A stretch of DNA of 63,897 nt from Halobacteriovorax sp. (GTDB lineage: Bacteria > Bdellovibrionota > Bacteriovoracia > Bacteriovoracales > Bacteriovoracaceae), in contig PBIO01000032.1 of assembly GCA_002720865.1 (NCBI GenBank), positions 1-63,897 of the forward strand, written 5' to 3'. The position numbers and the translations under genes were made by a program. Below the pieces are notes generated by a model. It was not told where the DNA came from, did not search any database, and was given only the letters and a program-made list of their open reading frames with translations. Shown piece after piece: positions 1 through 8,389 of this stretch; the first letter of the stretch is position 1; each line of letters opens with the position of its first letter.

Positions 1-119
1 AGTGTAAGAAAGATATTCAAAATCTAGCTTGCGAAGCAAGTTGATCCAGGATGGATCAATTTTGAATGTCTAAAAACTAGGATGGTTTTAATTTTATCAC
101 CACCCAAGTAGGTCAGTTT
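1..119. repeat. Left copy of 119-bp terminal inverted repeat
   Basis: Positions 1-119 are the exact reverse complement of 63779-63897. The inner end (about 96-117) reads ATCACCACCCAAGTAGGTCAGT. This is the same terminal motif as both ends of the MITE-like element at 2751-2977. The interior contains short hairpins, one with arms TTGATCCA/TGGATCAA and another with arms CTTGC/GCAAG. It is probably one end of a dispersed repeat or IS-type element cut off by the window edge. It has no coding capacity here. Confidence 0.9.
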
Positions 120-209
120 ATAAAGATATAGGGTATCCCAAAGGAACAACAAAGAAAGAGATGTCTGGGGGAGATACCGTTTTCGCCTTAGAGACACCCT
201 AAATCTTAA

Positions 210-542
210 TTATCTATCTCTACAACTTCTAAGGGTATAGGAAATACTTCCCTGCCACTTAGGCTCTAGAGTTATATTGTCGTAAGACTTGTAATACTTT
301 TTTACTGACATAGAACCTAGCTTGATATCACGTGCTCTAACACTACAGCCGGCGTATCTTGCAATTCTTCTAATCTCCTTATTCGTAAAATTCACAATGC
401 TTGGAATAAGGGCTTCAGCCTTTAAGACCATATCAGCTTCAGAAATTGTTGAATAAACTGAGATAGTTTTAGTTTCAGACTTTCTACCGGCAAAGGCATT
501 AGTCGCCAAAAAAACGATAGTCATCGCTATAACAATTTTCAT
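210..542 (-). CDS. Small exported protein of unknown function
   Basis: Encodes 110 residues. An N-terminal hydrophobic stretch ending around AFA/G at residue 18-19 looks like a Sec signal peptide, so the mature protein is probably periplasmic or secreted. The mature part is basic, with two cysteines (around residues 65 and 107) that could form a disulfide. The ATG is preceded by a good Shine-Dalgarno sequence (AGGAGAG). No family is recognised. The gene lies alone between the terminal repeat and the divergently transcribed TIGR02147 gene. Confidence 0.65.
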   Translation of the reverse strand: MKIVIAMTIVFLATNAFAGRKSETKTISVYSTISEADMVLKAEALIPSIVNFTNKEIRRIARYAGCSVRARDIKLGSMSVKKYYKSYDNITLEPKWQGSISYTLRSCRDR

Positions 543-643
543 CTTCTCTCCTATTGATAAGATAAAAGCTCTCTTAAGGTGAGGGCAAATTAGTATGTGT
601 TATTCCTTTTCTCAAATAAAAAACATGGGGACAATTGATTAGT

Positions 644-659
644 GTTCACGGCCGTGAAC
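644..659. promoter_or_regulatory. Perfect 16-bp palindrome, candidate operator
   Basis: GTTCACGGCCGTGAAC is perfectly self-complementary. It lies about 100 bp from both flanking divergent genes (starts at 542 and 761). It has no loop or T-run, so a dimeric repressor or activator site is more likely than a terminator. The cognate regulator is unknown. Confidence 0.45.
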
Positions 660-760
660 GACCGGTTCAGTCTGGCCCCTACTATGAAATTAGGTAATGA
701 AATTCATGAAGTTCGACATGACGAATTGACGACGATTCATATAAATCATATTCCTGTGCG

Positions 761-1600
761 ATGGAATTATTGCCAAATATCACTCAGTACTGGGACTACA
801 GACAGTTTTTGACTGACTTCTATGTTTACAAGAAAGAGACAAAACGTGAGTTCAGCTACAAGATGTTTTGCAATAAAGCTGAGATTAGCTCCCCAAGCCA
901 TTTTAAAATGATTATCGATGGGAGTAGAAACCTAACAGCAAAATCAATTCCAAAGTACCTCAAAGGAATAGACTTCGAGTCAAAATCAGAAGAAGAATTT
1001 TTCAAAACTTTAGTAGATTATAACCAAGAAAAAGACGTTGAGAAAAAATCGGCTCTCTTCGAGGTCCTATTAAAGCTAAAAAGTAAAAAAGGTCTTTGCC
1101 CCCTTGAGTTCTATCAATTCGACTTTCTCGCGAATTGGTATAATGTTGCCATTTACGTCATGATGGATCTAGAAGATTTTGAATCTGATGTGAATTGGAT
1201 TTCTAACCGACTCAAAAAGAGGATTTCTAAAGAACATATCCTCTCCAGTTTAAATACCCTCTCCAAACTTGGATTGATCAAAAAAGATGAGCAAGGAAAC
1301 TTTGTTCAATCTAACGGGGCCCTATCCACCCCCGATGAGATTAGAACCTTGGCGGTAAGGCACTATCACCGAGATATGCTCCAATTGGCCATGACAAGTT
1401 TGGATGAGGATGATTTAAAGACAAGAGAATTCAATGGAGCAACAGTTCCTGTGGCAAAAGAAAATCTACCAATTATGAAAGAGAAGATTCGTCAATTTAG
1501 AAAAGAGATGAACGAACTCGCCACCAATTTTGATTCTAAAGATGAAATATACCAGCTTAATATTCAATTCTTCCCACTAACAAAGAGCCGTATGCAATGA
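761..1600 (+). CDS. TIGR02147 family protein
   Basis: The 279-residue protein has the typical opening of the TIGR02147 family (YRQFLTDFYVYKK, followed by FSYKMFCNKAEISSPSHFKMI and DGSRNL). This family is known mainly from Fibrobacter and Bdellovibrio relatives. The N-terminal part looks helix-turn-helix-like, so a DNA-binding or regulatory role has been suggested for the family, but the function is unproven. No signal peptide is visible. The stop overlaps the start of the next gene by four bases (ATGA), so the two are translationally coupled. No clear Shine-Dalgarno sequence precedes the ATG. Confidence 0.85.
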   Translation: MELLPNITQYWDYRQFLTDFYVYKKETKREFSYKMFCNKAEISSPSHFKMIIDGSRNLTAKSIPKYLKGIDFESKSEEEFFKTLVDYNQEKDVEKKSALFEVLLKLKSKKGLCPLEFYQFDFLANWYNVAIYVMMDLEDFESDVNWISNRLKKRISKEHILSSLNTLSKLGLIKKDEQGNFVQSNGALSTPDEIRTLAVRHYHRDMLQLAMTSLDEDDLKTREFNGATVPVAKENLPIMKEKIRQFRKEMNELATNFDSKDEIYQLNIQFFPLTKSRMQ

Positions 1601-2013
1601 AGAGAATAGGTCTACTAATTTTCACTACCCTTTTCCTAAACTCAGCTTTTACTGAAGAGACTAATCTTCTTTTAGGAGGAGTTGATGTTGGAAACGGAAG
1701 ACCCGTAAGTAGTGGCTTTGAGTTAAAGGAAGAATTTAAAACTGAGATCGACCTCATCGAGCATTTTGATCGAATCAAAGAACAGATTAAAAAAGGTGAG
1801 CATCCAACCGTAAAAGGTCTCGTTCGCCTAGGAAGATGTAATCCAAACAAAATAGACATCCCTACTTATCATTTTAAAAAGTTCTATGATCTAAAAGGCG
1901 GCAAAAGCCTTAAGAAGAAATATAGAGGGGCTATTCAACTTGGTCTCTATAAATGTAAAAACCCAGAGATCGTAAGAGTCACCGAGCAAACACTGGTTTC
2001 TAATCTAGAATAA
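1597..2013 (+). CDS. Exported protein coupled to TIGR02147 gene
   Basis: Encodes 138 residues with a signal peptide (MKRIGLLIFTTLFLNSAFT). The mature part carries two cysteines and a basic middle (KSLKKKYRG). It starts in a four-base overlap with the TIGR02147 gene, so the pair is co-expressed. The family is not recognised. A cytoplasmic TIGR02147 protein paired with a small exported product suggests a regulator and its target or partner, which is inference only. Confidence 0.7.
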   Translation: MKRIGLLIFTTLFLNSAFTEETNLLLGGVDVGNGRPVSSGFELKEEFKTEIDLIEHFDRIKEQIKKGEHPTVKGLVRLGRCNPNKIDIPTYHFKKFYDLKGGKSLKKKYRGAIQLGLYKCKNPEIVRVTEQTLVSNLE

Positions 2014-2028
2014 GGTATAATCCTTTTT

Positions 2029-2289
2029 ATGCTTGGTTTATTTATCGGTATATTAATCGGTTGTGTGCTCTTTATTCCGGCCCTCACAGAGGCCTTAAAC
2101 CTAGACCTGCCTGGTTGGATTCCAGCTTTAGCGGGGCTCTCCTTTCCTCTTCTTTTTTTAATTCGTTTTATAAAAGAAAGACAGACCAATAAGGCCGAAA
2201 ACCCAAAAACAAAAATGTCCGCTGATGAAAAAAAGGCTTTTAGGGATATAGAATCGGGCCCGGGAAGGGGCCCGAATATCAAATACTGA
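2029..2289 (+). CDS. Small membrane protein of unknown function
   Basis: Encodes 86 residues with two hydrophobic segments (about 1-19 and 28-47) followed by a charged cytoplasmic-type tail. It lies 15 bp after the preceding exported protein and probably belongs to the same transcript. The Shine-Dalgarno sequence is weak and distant. The last codons are built from a GC-rich hairpin (2254-2275). The gene is plausible from its hydrophobic pattern and position but no family is recognised. Confidence 0.5.
   Translation: MLGLFIGILIGCVLFIPALTEALNLDLPGWIPALAGLSFPLLFLIRFIKERQTNKAENPKTKMSADEKKAFRDIESGPGRGPNIKY
2254..2275. terminator. GC-rich hairpin at end of three-gene unit
   Basis: Arms TCGGGCCC (2254-2261) and GGGCCCGA (2268-2275) with a 6-nt loop. 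It sits within the last codons of the 86-residue ORF, close to the convergent gene ending at 2290. No T-run follows, so it may be a bidirectional block or a simple stabilising hairpin. Confidence 0.4.
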
Positions 2290-2667
2290 TTATTCTAAAA
2301 TACAAGATACGTGAAGTTTCTCTCCACCTGGAATAGTTAGCTTTCCAGTTAGGGCATCTTCATCTTTCTTTGTTTTTACACTTAGCTTTAAGATAATCTC
2401 TTCGGCATTTGAGTCAACGATGGCAAGCTTAATGCTTTTTCCCATGCTCCAATATCCAACAACTTGATCTTTTGGGAAGACTTGAGCTGTTTCAATATCT
2501 CCAACAGTCATCATTACATCAGACACAAGTGGGTTACCAGGTACACGTCCAGTGGTTCCAAATAGTTCAACTTTCTCACCGTCTGCTTTTAAACCTTGGC
2601 AAGAAAAGCCTCCAGTTGCATGGGCATTAAGTGATAATAATAAAGCAGCTAAGGCCAAAAATTTCAT
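2290..2667 (-). CDS. Exported protein of unknown function
   Basis: The start at 2667 is preferred over a longer upstream start because AGGAGAG precedes it at good spacing and the signal peptide (MKFLALAALLLSLNAHA) then begins the protein. This gives 125 residues. The mature protein has a cysteine near each end (FSCQG and VSCILE), compatible with a disulfide-closed beta-rich domain. It is convergent with the 2029-2289 gene. No family is recognised. Confidence 0.7.
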   Translation of the reverse strand: MKFLALAALLLSLNAHATGGFSCQGLKADGEKVELFGTTGRVPGNPLVSDVMMTVGDIETAQVFPKDQVVGYWSMGKSIKLAIVDSNAEEIILKLSVKTKKDEDALTGKLTIPGGEKLHVSCILE

Positions 2668-2741
2668 AGTTCTCTCCTGAATGTTAATTCTCAGAAGGCT
2701 TATATCAGATTGGGAATTTAAGGCTAACAAGTTGAAAACTT

Positions 2742-2750
2742 TACATAATT
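2742..2750. repeat. Left target-site duplication (9 bp)
   Basis: TACATAATT at 2742-2750 recurs as a direct repeat at 2978-2986, immediately outside the two ends of the inverted-repeat element. A matching 9-bp flank is what a transposition event leaves behind. Confidence 0.65.
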
Positions 2751-2977
2751 GAAACTGACCTACTTGAGTGGTGATGAAAAAAGCCAGGTAAGCAAGGAGC
2801 TAACTCGATTTCGTAGTTATCCAAGTCTTATCGACGCGCTATAGGGCAGCTGGATTATTTTTAGATCAAAAACAGACCAGTGGGGTTCAAACCTCTATAA
2901 ATCATCAATTCTAAAAGAGTTCTTTAGTTCGGTTTGAGACCTGGCATTATTCATCACCACGGTAGTAGGTCAGTGTC
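2751..2977. mobile_element. MITE-like element, 227 bp, with inverted ends and 9-bp target duplication
   Basis: The left end (from about 2752) and the reverse complement of the right end (to about 2976) both read ACTGACCTACT, three variable bases, then GTGGTGATG. They continue to match at GCCAGGT further in, giving imperfect inverted repeats of about 36 bp. Identical 9-bp sequences flank the element. It contains no ORF of useful size and no transposase, so it would need a transposase in trans. It fills the 318-bp gap between the genes starting at 2667 and ending at 2986, whose stop codon overlaps the right target duplication. Its ends match those of the repeats at both window ends. Confidence 0.7.
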
Positions 2978-2986
2978 TACATAATT
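2978..2986. repeat. Right target-site duplication (9 bp)
   Basis: TACATAATT, identical to 2742-2750. It overlaps the first base of the stop codon (2986-2988, reverse strand) of the lysozyme-like lipoprotein gene. Confidence 0.65.
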
Positions 2987-4158
2987 TACTTACAAATCTT
3001 GGCTTTATTGGCCGCTAAGGACCTAAAAATACCATGACAGGCGGGCTTAGGATTAGGCTTAAAATGCTTCTTTGAGCCTTTAAAACGCTTTAGATTCTCA
3101 GCTTTAGTATAGAGCGGACCATTATGCTTTCTATTGATTCTGGCCACTCCAGCAGCATACTTAACAGAGAAGCCTGGGCAGAGTTTATTTAGGTCTCTAA
3201 AACAAGCTGCCACGGAAGAGGTTAGCTTAAAAGTAGACTTAGAGGTCTTTGCCTTTACCCCCCTGCATCTTCCTTTATCTCCTGATTCAAACAAAGCATG
3301 AAGTTCATCGGGGCTCGATGCGTATGGCTTTGTCTCTTTTGCTCCGGCCAATTTATCATTAAGACATAGTTCACTTCTTTCAGATTTCGACTTGCCGCTA
3401 AGCTGACTTATATAAGATCTAAAAAGGTCTCGGCTATGATATTTGTATTTACCCTTTCCATAAAGGTTTAAAGAATTAGCTGAAACTTGAAAAGGTCCTG
3501 CTTCTTTAGTAATCGCAGAAGTATTAGTAGAAGAAATATCTCTTCCTCTTTTAAAGTCCCCTCCAGATTCTCTTTGCCCTAAAACATACATTAAGGCATA
3601 AGAAGTAGATAAGTTATCTAAGCTTTTAGAGGACTTCATCCCTTTATTAAATAGACTAAGGCTCATGGCATCTTTGTAACCTTGAGAAGGCTCAGATAAT
3701 AGATTTCCCACATTATTAGTTTCTGGATTACACATATCCTGAATCATTGAATAGGCTAAAGTCTTAGCATACTTAAAGCCAGCGCTTTCAGTTAGACCGC
3801 CATTACCTGTATAAACTGTGGTGCATGACCTATCTGTTCCATAGGCTTTTGCAATAAGGTCATCAATCTCTTTAGAAGATTCAATAGTTGTAATTTTTGT
3901 ATTTATTTTTAAATTATTGCAAGGGACTTGCCCGTAGCTTGGAGTAACAACATCATTAACTGCGGGACCTAAACCTCTTCTTAAAATATCTTTTTGAAAT
4001 TTTTGATCAAAGTTATCCGAACTCTTTTTTGTTCTACGAACCAAGTGTCCTTTACCTGGAGGACCGATCCTCTTTAGCTCCGTAGAACTAAGACCGGCTG
4101 GAGTCTCACAGCCTGTTAGTAAAAAACTGAATAATATTAAAATGATAAATCTTCTCAC
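2986..4158 (-). CDS. Putative lysozyme-like lipoprotein
   Basis: A GTG start at 4158 gives a lipoprotein signal (RRFIILILFSFLLTGC, lipobox LTGC) and 390 residues. A TTG start at 4221 would add 21 residues, and neither has a strong Shine-Dalgarno. In the middle, QRESGG followed by GPFQVSANS resembles the catalytic Glu and the downstream Gly-x-x-Gln-x-Ser pattern of the lysozyme/transglycosylase superfamily. The C-terminal part is basic and cysteine-containing. A cell-wall hydrolase role at the outer membrane is inference. A possible distant relative is the exported protein at 33498. A repeat element is inserted directly after its stop. Confidence 0.55.
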   Translation of the reverse strand: MRRFIILILFSFLLTGCETPAGLSSTELKRIGPPGKGHLVRRTKKSSDNFDQKFQKDILRRGLGPAVNDVVTPSYGQVPCNNLKINTKITTIESSKEIDDLIAKAYGTDRSCTTVYTGNGGLTESAGFKYAKTLAYSMIQDMCNPETNNVGNLLSEPSQGYKDAMSLSLFNKGMKSSKSLDNLSTSYALMYVLGQRESGGDFKRGRDISSTNTSAITKEAGPFQVSANSLNLYGKGKYKYHSRDLFRSYISQLSGKSKSERSELCLNDKLAGAKETKPYASSPDELHALFESGDKGRCRGVKAKTSKSTFKLTSSVAACFRDLNKLCPGFSVKYAAGVARINRKHNGPLYTKAENLKRFKGSKKHFKPNPKPACHGIFRSLAANKAKICK

Positions 4159-4370
4159 TCCTGTATTATCGGTATGTTTTAACACTGGGCTAAGAGGATT
4201 ATATTTATACAATAATTTCAATTACTTAAAGTAGTTCTCTATCAAAACTAGTGCCTTAAAAATCAGTCAATTATCAGGAAGTTTTGATGCAATAAGGCGG
4301 GAAAAGCTAATTTTCACATGATACTTTTTCTTTGCGTCAACATTCCGCCAAGATGGCATTCGGAGCAACA

Positions 4371-5825
4371 ATGAAGTTACTCATTCTACTTTTTCTTAGT
4401 TTTAATTTATCTGTGGCCTACTCTTCAGAGAACCCAAGAGTTCTTGCCCATGATGAGGCCATCAAGGCCGTTCACGATCTGCATTTTGTGAAAGATGGAA
4501 GAGGCATGACCTTAACCCCCGATGCGGTCAATATGTTTGCTTTTATGGCAAAGCTTTTTGGGCTATCAAAACCGAGGGATGGATTTGTCGAAGATAAAAG
4601 CGGAACGAAGGTTGGTCTTTTTACAAAGCGCTGGGGACTAGTTGAACACGATAAAGAGATTAAAGGTTTTTTCAATGTCCCCTATAAAAAGATGAATGTG
4701 GGGGCCATGGGCTGCGCCGTCTGCCACTCAGGAAAAGCTGCCGGACAATATATTATTGGTCTAGGAAATAAAAATATTGATGTGGGAAAACTTGCCAAGG
4801 ATGTTGAGAAGGCCAGTAAGCTTTGGAAAAAGATGACGGTCCTTAAAAGAAAATCTAAAGAGTACAAGAGAATTGAAAATGACTCCATGGCCTTTGCTAA
4901 AAGGCTTGGAAACGAGAAAGTAACTAATCTAACCCAAGGTCTTGTTCCTATATCAATGATCATGAGCTGGTTCTACCGAGCAGTTGCTAAAACCGAAATG
5001 CCAGATACAACTCCAAGAGGTGCCGTAAAAGTACCTCACTTTTGGGGTTACGGTAAAAAGAGGTTTGTTGGCCAATTCACTGATGGATTTGGAAATGGTA
5101 CTCATGCCGGTTGGGGATTAGCTGTGGAGTTAGCTGGAACACAAACGGCAGAGAATGTAAGAAAGATGATTCCAAAAATCGAACACGCCGAAAATATTCT
5201 AGCTGATATTCTTCCTCCGAAATACCCTTTTAAGGTTAATCAAATAATGGCCGCTCGAGGAAAAAAAGTTTTTAATAATACTTGTTTTAAATGCCATGGG
5301 ACTTACGAAAGAGATGCGGCAGGACTACCTATATATAAAGAGCCAAAACATATCGAAATTGACGTTGTTAAAACTGATAGAGATAGGTTACGCGGCTTGA
5401 CTCCTGAATTTCTTTCTCTTGTAGAGAGAAATCCTATTCCCGATTATATTCAACATAACGATGTTGACCCAGGCTACTTTGCCCCAAGACTCGAAGGAGT
5501 TTGGGCCCGCTTTCCATACCTTCATAACGGGTCAATTCCCAATATGATGGCCTTATTAACTCACCCCCTAGAAAGACCAAAATTCTGGGACCTACAAAGG
5601 GCCGGAGAAAGAGATAGATTTAGTGAAGAGCTTCTTGGTTTAACGCTCCCGAAGAAAGGAAGTAGAGAATATAAGAAACTAGTGCGAGAGGCTAAGTCAG
5701 GAGCGAGAGATGTTTATTCAACAGATCGAGAAGGACAGTCTTCAAAAGGACATTGGTTTAGATTCTCCGATAAATTATCAAATCAAGATAAGAAAGATTT
5801 AATAGAATATTTAAAAACAATCTAA
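4371..5825 (+). CDS. Diheme c-type cytochrome, RoxA/MauG-like
   Basis: The ATG at 4371 is chosen over an in-frame TTG at 4332 because GGAG precedes it and a signal peptide begins there. The 484-residue product has two heme c motifs, CAVCH near residue 115 and CFKCH near residue 305. A segment near residue 373 (RLEGVWARFPYLHNGS) is typical of diheme peroxidase-like and RoxA-like cytochromes. It should be a periplasmic redox enzyme or electron carrier; the substrate is unknown. The downstream polyferredoxin membrane protein (5903) is a plausible redox partner, with a strong hairpin between them. Confidence 0.8.
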   Translation: MKLLILLFLSFNLSVAYSSENPRVLAHDEAIKAVHDLHFVKDGRGMTLTPDAVNMFAFMAKLFGLSKPRDGFVEDKSGTKVGLFTKRWGLVEHDKEIKGFFNVPYKKMNVGAMGCAVCHSGKAAGQYIIGLGNKNIDVGKLAKDVEKASKLWKKMTVLKRKSKEYKRIENDSMAFAKRLGNEKVTNLTQGLVPISMIMSWFYRAVAKTEMPDTTPRGAVKVPHFWGYGKKRFVGQFTDGFGNGTHAGWGLAVELAGTQTAENVRKMIPKIEHAENILADILPPKYPFKVNQIMAARGKKVFNNTCFKCHGTYERDAAGLPIYKEPKHIEIDVVKTDRDRLRGLTPEFLSLVERNPIPDYIQHNDVDPGYFAPRLEGVWARFPYLHNGSIPNMMALLTHPLERPKFWDLQRAGERDRFSEELLGLTLPKKGSREYKKLVREAKSGARDVYSTDREGQSSKGHWFRFSDKLSNQDKKDLIEYLKTI

Positions 5826-5855
5826 ATTTCTGTAACAAAATTACTCTTAGAGACA

Positions 5856-5886
5856 CCAATTATAGCTAGTTTTCAGCTATAATTGG
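5856..5886 (+). terminator. 12-bp perfect hairpin between cytochrome and polyferredoxin genes
   Basis: Arms CCAATTATAGCT (5856-5867) and AGCTATAATTGG (5875-5886) pair perfectly around a 7-nt loop. It is AT-rich and has no T-run, and ends 16 bp before the next ATG with its Shine-Dalgarno (CGGAG) following. It could be a partial terminator, an mRNA processing or stability element, or an operator. Confidence 0.45.
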
Positions 5887-5902
5887 ATTATCGGAGAATT
5901 CT

Positions 5903-6994
5903 ATGAGTTACGCGAAGAACGCTTATAAACGCAGCAATGCAGAAAAGTTTTTTATCCTTATTTTCTTGCCTGCAGTCTTCATACTTTATTCAATCTATAA
6001 ATGGCCCCAGTGGTTTGTAGACCAAGGCCTTGTTCAAAACATGGATGTGTTTTGGATACTTGGAAAAAGCCCTAGTTTTTGGTACTCCACAATTTATACG
6101 GGAATCGTTTGCTGGATTTCCGGAAAAATTGTCCTAAGCGGAAAATCACCCTACAAGCGCGGTAAAAACCCAAAACTTTCAACCTATCAAAGAAATAAAT
6201 TTATTAGTATTTTTTTGGTTCAGTTTATCGTCTTCTGGCTCCTACCTTATGTGATTTCACCTCTTGGGGCAGGCAGAAGTCTACTTAGTGACCCGGTAAC
6301 GACGGGGTACTACTCTGCTTATGTTTATATCTCCAAAGGTTTTACTTCATGGGGATCAATGGTTTACTGCTTTATTTTAGTTCCGATTTCAGTTTGGTAC
6401 TTTGGAAAAAGATACTGCTCTTGGTTCTGTGCCTGCGGAAACTTAGCGGAGACAATCGGTGTTACGAAATGGGGAGCCGCTTGGGTAAAGCATAAAACTC
6501 CAACTGGAAAAACCGCTGAAAAGCTTGAAAGTATTCAAACCATTTTTATGATCTTTGGTTTCTTCTATGGCTTTTTGATTTTATTTAATATGTATAACGT
6601 CTTTACTGCGCCTGATTTATTGGCGGCTTCAAAAGCTTTTGAAGCCTTCGTTGTGGATTTTATTTTTGGTGCGGTAATTGGAATTGGAGCTTATCCATTT
6701 TTAGGTACAAGAATTTGGTGCCGTTACGGATGCCCCTTAGCAAAAATGATGGAGCTCTTTGGACGGTGGACCAAAGGCCATTTTGCCGTAAAGACAAATG
6801 AGAACTGCAAAGGCGTAGATCTATGTAGCCAGGTTTGCCCCATGGGAATTGACGTGGCCGGTTTCGCTCATAAGGATAAAAAACCTATTATCGGTGATTT
6901 TGGTCTCTACAATACAACCTGTATTGGCTGCGGTGGCTGCGTTGATGTTTGTCCATTTGATGCCCTTGAATTTCAATATAAGTCTTGGGTCTAA
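5903..6994 (+). CDS. Membrane-bound 4Fe-4S polyferredoxin (NapH/MauN/CcoG-like)
   Basis: The 363-residue protein has about five or six hydrophobic segments. It has cysteine motifs near residue 172 (CSWFCAC), a WCRYGCP motif, and two C-terminal ferredoxin-type clusters (CKGVDLCSQVCP and CIGCGGCVDVCP). This layout is that of NapH/MauN/CcoG-type membrane iron-sulfur proteins, which move electrons between the quinone pool or cytoplasm and periplasmic partners. The neighbouring diheme cytochrome is the likely partner. A good Shine-Dalgarno (GGAG) precedes the ATG and a strong terminator follows. Confidence 0.85.
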   Translation: MSYAKNAYKRSNAEKFFILIFLPAVFILYSIYKWPQWFVDQGLVQNMDVFWILGKSPSFWYSTIYTGIVCWISGKIVLSGKSPYKRGKNPKLSTYQRNKFISIFLVQFIVFWLLPYVISPLGAGRSLLSDPVTTGYYSAYVYISKGFTSWGSMVYCFILVPISVWYFGKRYCSWFCACGNLAETIGVTKWGAAWVKHKTPTGKTAEKLESIQTIFMIFGFFYGFLILFNMYNVFTAPDLLAASKAFEAFVVDFIFGAVIGIGAYPFLGTRIWCRYGCPLAKMMELFGRWTKGHFAVKTNENCKGVDLCSQVCPMGIDVAGFAHKDKKPIIGDFGLYNTTCIGCGGCVDVCPFDALEFQYKSWV

Positions 6995-6997
6995 AGA

Positions 6998-7023
6998 AAA
7001 GAGGCAACCGAAGTTGCCTCTTT
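6998..7023. terminator. Bidirectional intrinsic terminator
   Basis: Arms AAAGAGGCAAC (6998-7008) and GTTGCCTCTTT (7013-7023) around a CGAA tetraloop. The A/T-rich stem ends let it serve both the polyferredoxin gene and the convergent gene ending at 7031. Confidence 0.85.
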
Positions 7024-7030
7024 GAGAGAG

Positions 7031-8284
7031 TTAAAGAAGGGCGTCTATACGCTCTAAGAGAAGAGACTTACGATCAGGGATGAGATCACTTGTTTGTACA
7101 CGAGTTCTAAGTCTTCTAAGCTTTGGATCATAGAAACGCCCAAAGGTTTGTTCTTTTGAAAAAATTATGGCCTGACTCTCAAGAATATCTAAGTAAGCAT
7201 CCTCTTGAGCTTTGGTCATGATTTCAATTCTTCCAACCAATACTCTTACTAAGTTTTTCGGAGCTGGATTTAAGGTAAGCGGTAAAATCTTTTCAGTTTC
7301 AATCTGCGGTAATAAAAATAAGACTCTTGGTCCTGGAGTATGAAAATAAGATTTCTCCCAAGTGTTTACCATGGCCTTCGCTTCATCTTTAAAAAGTCCT
7401 TGGTTCACAAGAGCACTAATAATTACTTTCTTGGCCTGCTCAACATACTTATCAAAGGCGACACCATCCTCGGCCCTAGGTAATTCTAAGCTGGTCCCAG
7501 ATTTGATAGCGCCAATGACCTTTACGATGCCCTTTTCCCTATTAGAGTTTAAAACGATTGCCGAACTAATAGCCCTAGATGAAAGATTAGTCAGCTTAAG
7601 CATATTTCCACTTGGAGACTCTACTTTTAAAATACTTGGAAAATCAGCTACTCCTCTGTAGAAAATAAATTTTTCATGCTCATTATCAACCTCAATAGTA
7701 TTCGCCTTTACTTCACGAGCCGGATTCCAAATAGAATTAAAAGCGGTAGCTGGAGTATTTCCTACAAAGTCTACCGGTTTAAGTTTTACATCAAAGACAA
7801 ATTGGCTTGGCCCGATAGTTGTTATATCTTCGGCTTTAGGTGAGTAAGTCGTTGCCTTAGGGTAATACTGCGAGATAATTCCCTTAGGAAAATCGACAAC
7901 CACGTTTACTTTGGTTTCTGGTTTGCCATAAAAGTAGATCACAGGTGTTTCCATCTTCTGAGTAATACCAGCGTTTAGTGGATTAACCGGAAGAGATTGG
8001 CCTCGATTTAAGCTCAAGTTTCCTAAAACACCGCAAGGGACCTTTGTAGGAAATGATGGGCAATCGGGAGTTCCTGAAAATGCTCCTAGCGTTGAAATAT
8101 TGCCATTTTTATTAAGCCCATAGACAAAATTTGGTAATGGCTCTTCTTCATGGTGTAGACCCTCTTGGATCTTCCCATCTGCTCCCATAAAGGAAGTAAA
8201 TGTACCCCATTCATGGACCGTTAAATCATTGGCCCCTGCATTCAGAGAGGCCAAGACCACTAGGCTCGTAATAACGTTCTTCAT
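7031..8284 (-). CDS. Exported HEWGTFTS-motif protein of unknown function
   Basis: The 417-residue protein has a signal peptide (MKNVITSLVVLASLNAGA). It is followed by LTVHEWGTFTSFMGADG and LHHEEEPLPNFVYGL, a signature of a family of secreted proteins I recall from planctomycetes and delta-type proteobacteria. The function of the family is not known to me. Two cysteines (SFPTKVPCGVL region) may form a disulfide. AGGAG precedes the ATG. It is divergent from a LysR gene with an inverted-repeat operator between them, so it is a likely target of that regulator. Confidence 0.7.
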   Translation of the reverse strand: MKNVITSLVVLASLNAGANDLTVHEWGTFTSFMGADGKIQEGLHHEEEPLPNFVYGLNKNGNISTLGAFSGTPDCPSFPTKVPCGVLGNLSLNRGQSLPVNPLNAGITQKMETPVIYFYGKPETKVNVVVDFPKGIISQYYPKATTYSPKAEDITTIGPSQFVFDVKLKPVDFVGNTPATAFNSIWNPAREVKANTIEVDNEHEKFIFYRGVADFPSILKVESPSGNMLKLTNLSSRAISSAIVLNSNREKGIVKVIGAIKSGTSLELPRAEDGVAFDKYVEQAKKVIISALVNQGLFKDEAKAMVNTWEKSYFHTPGPRVLFLLPQIETEKILPLTLNPAPKNLVRVLVGRIEIMTKAQEDAYLDILESQAIIFSKEQTFGRFYDPKLRRLRTRVQTSDLIPDRKSLLLERIDALL

Positions 8285-8389
8285 GTTCTTTCTCCTCTTT
8301 TAAGCCCGCTTAAGTGCTGGCTTTTCTAAGATATGACCTATTTCTAGCAAACAGACTGACTTTCATTAAGTGCAAACTTACCAAGACAC

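Noticed and set aside
2751-2977. MITE-like element as a tRNA-like or structured RNA gene
   Set aside because: A T-loop-like GGGTTCAAACC occurs, but no cloverleaf can be formed; inverted ends and target duplication explain it better.
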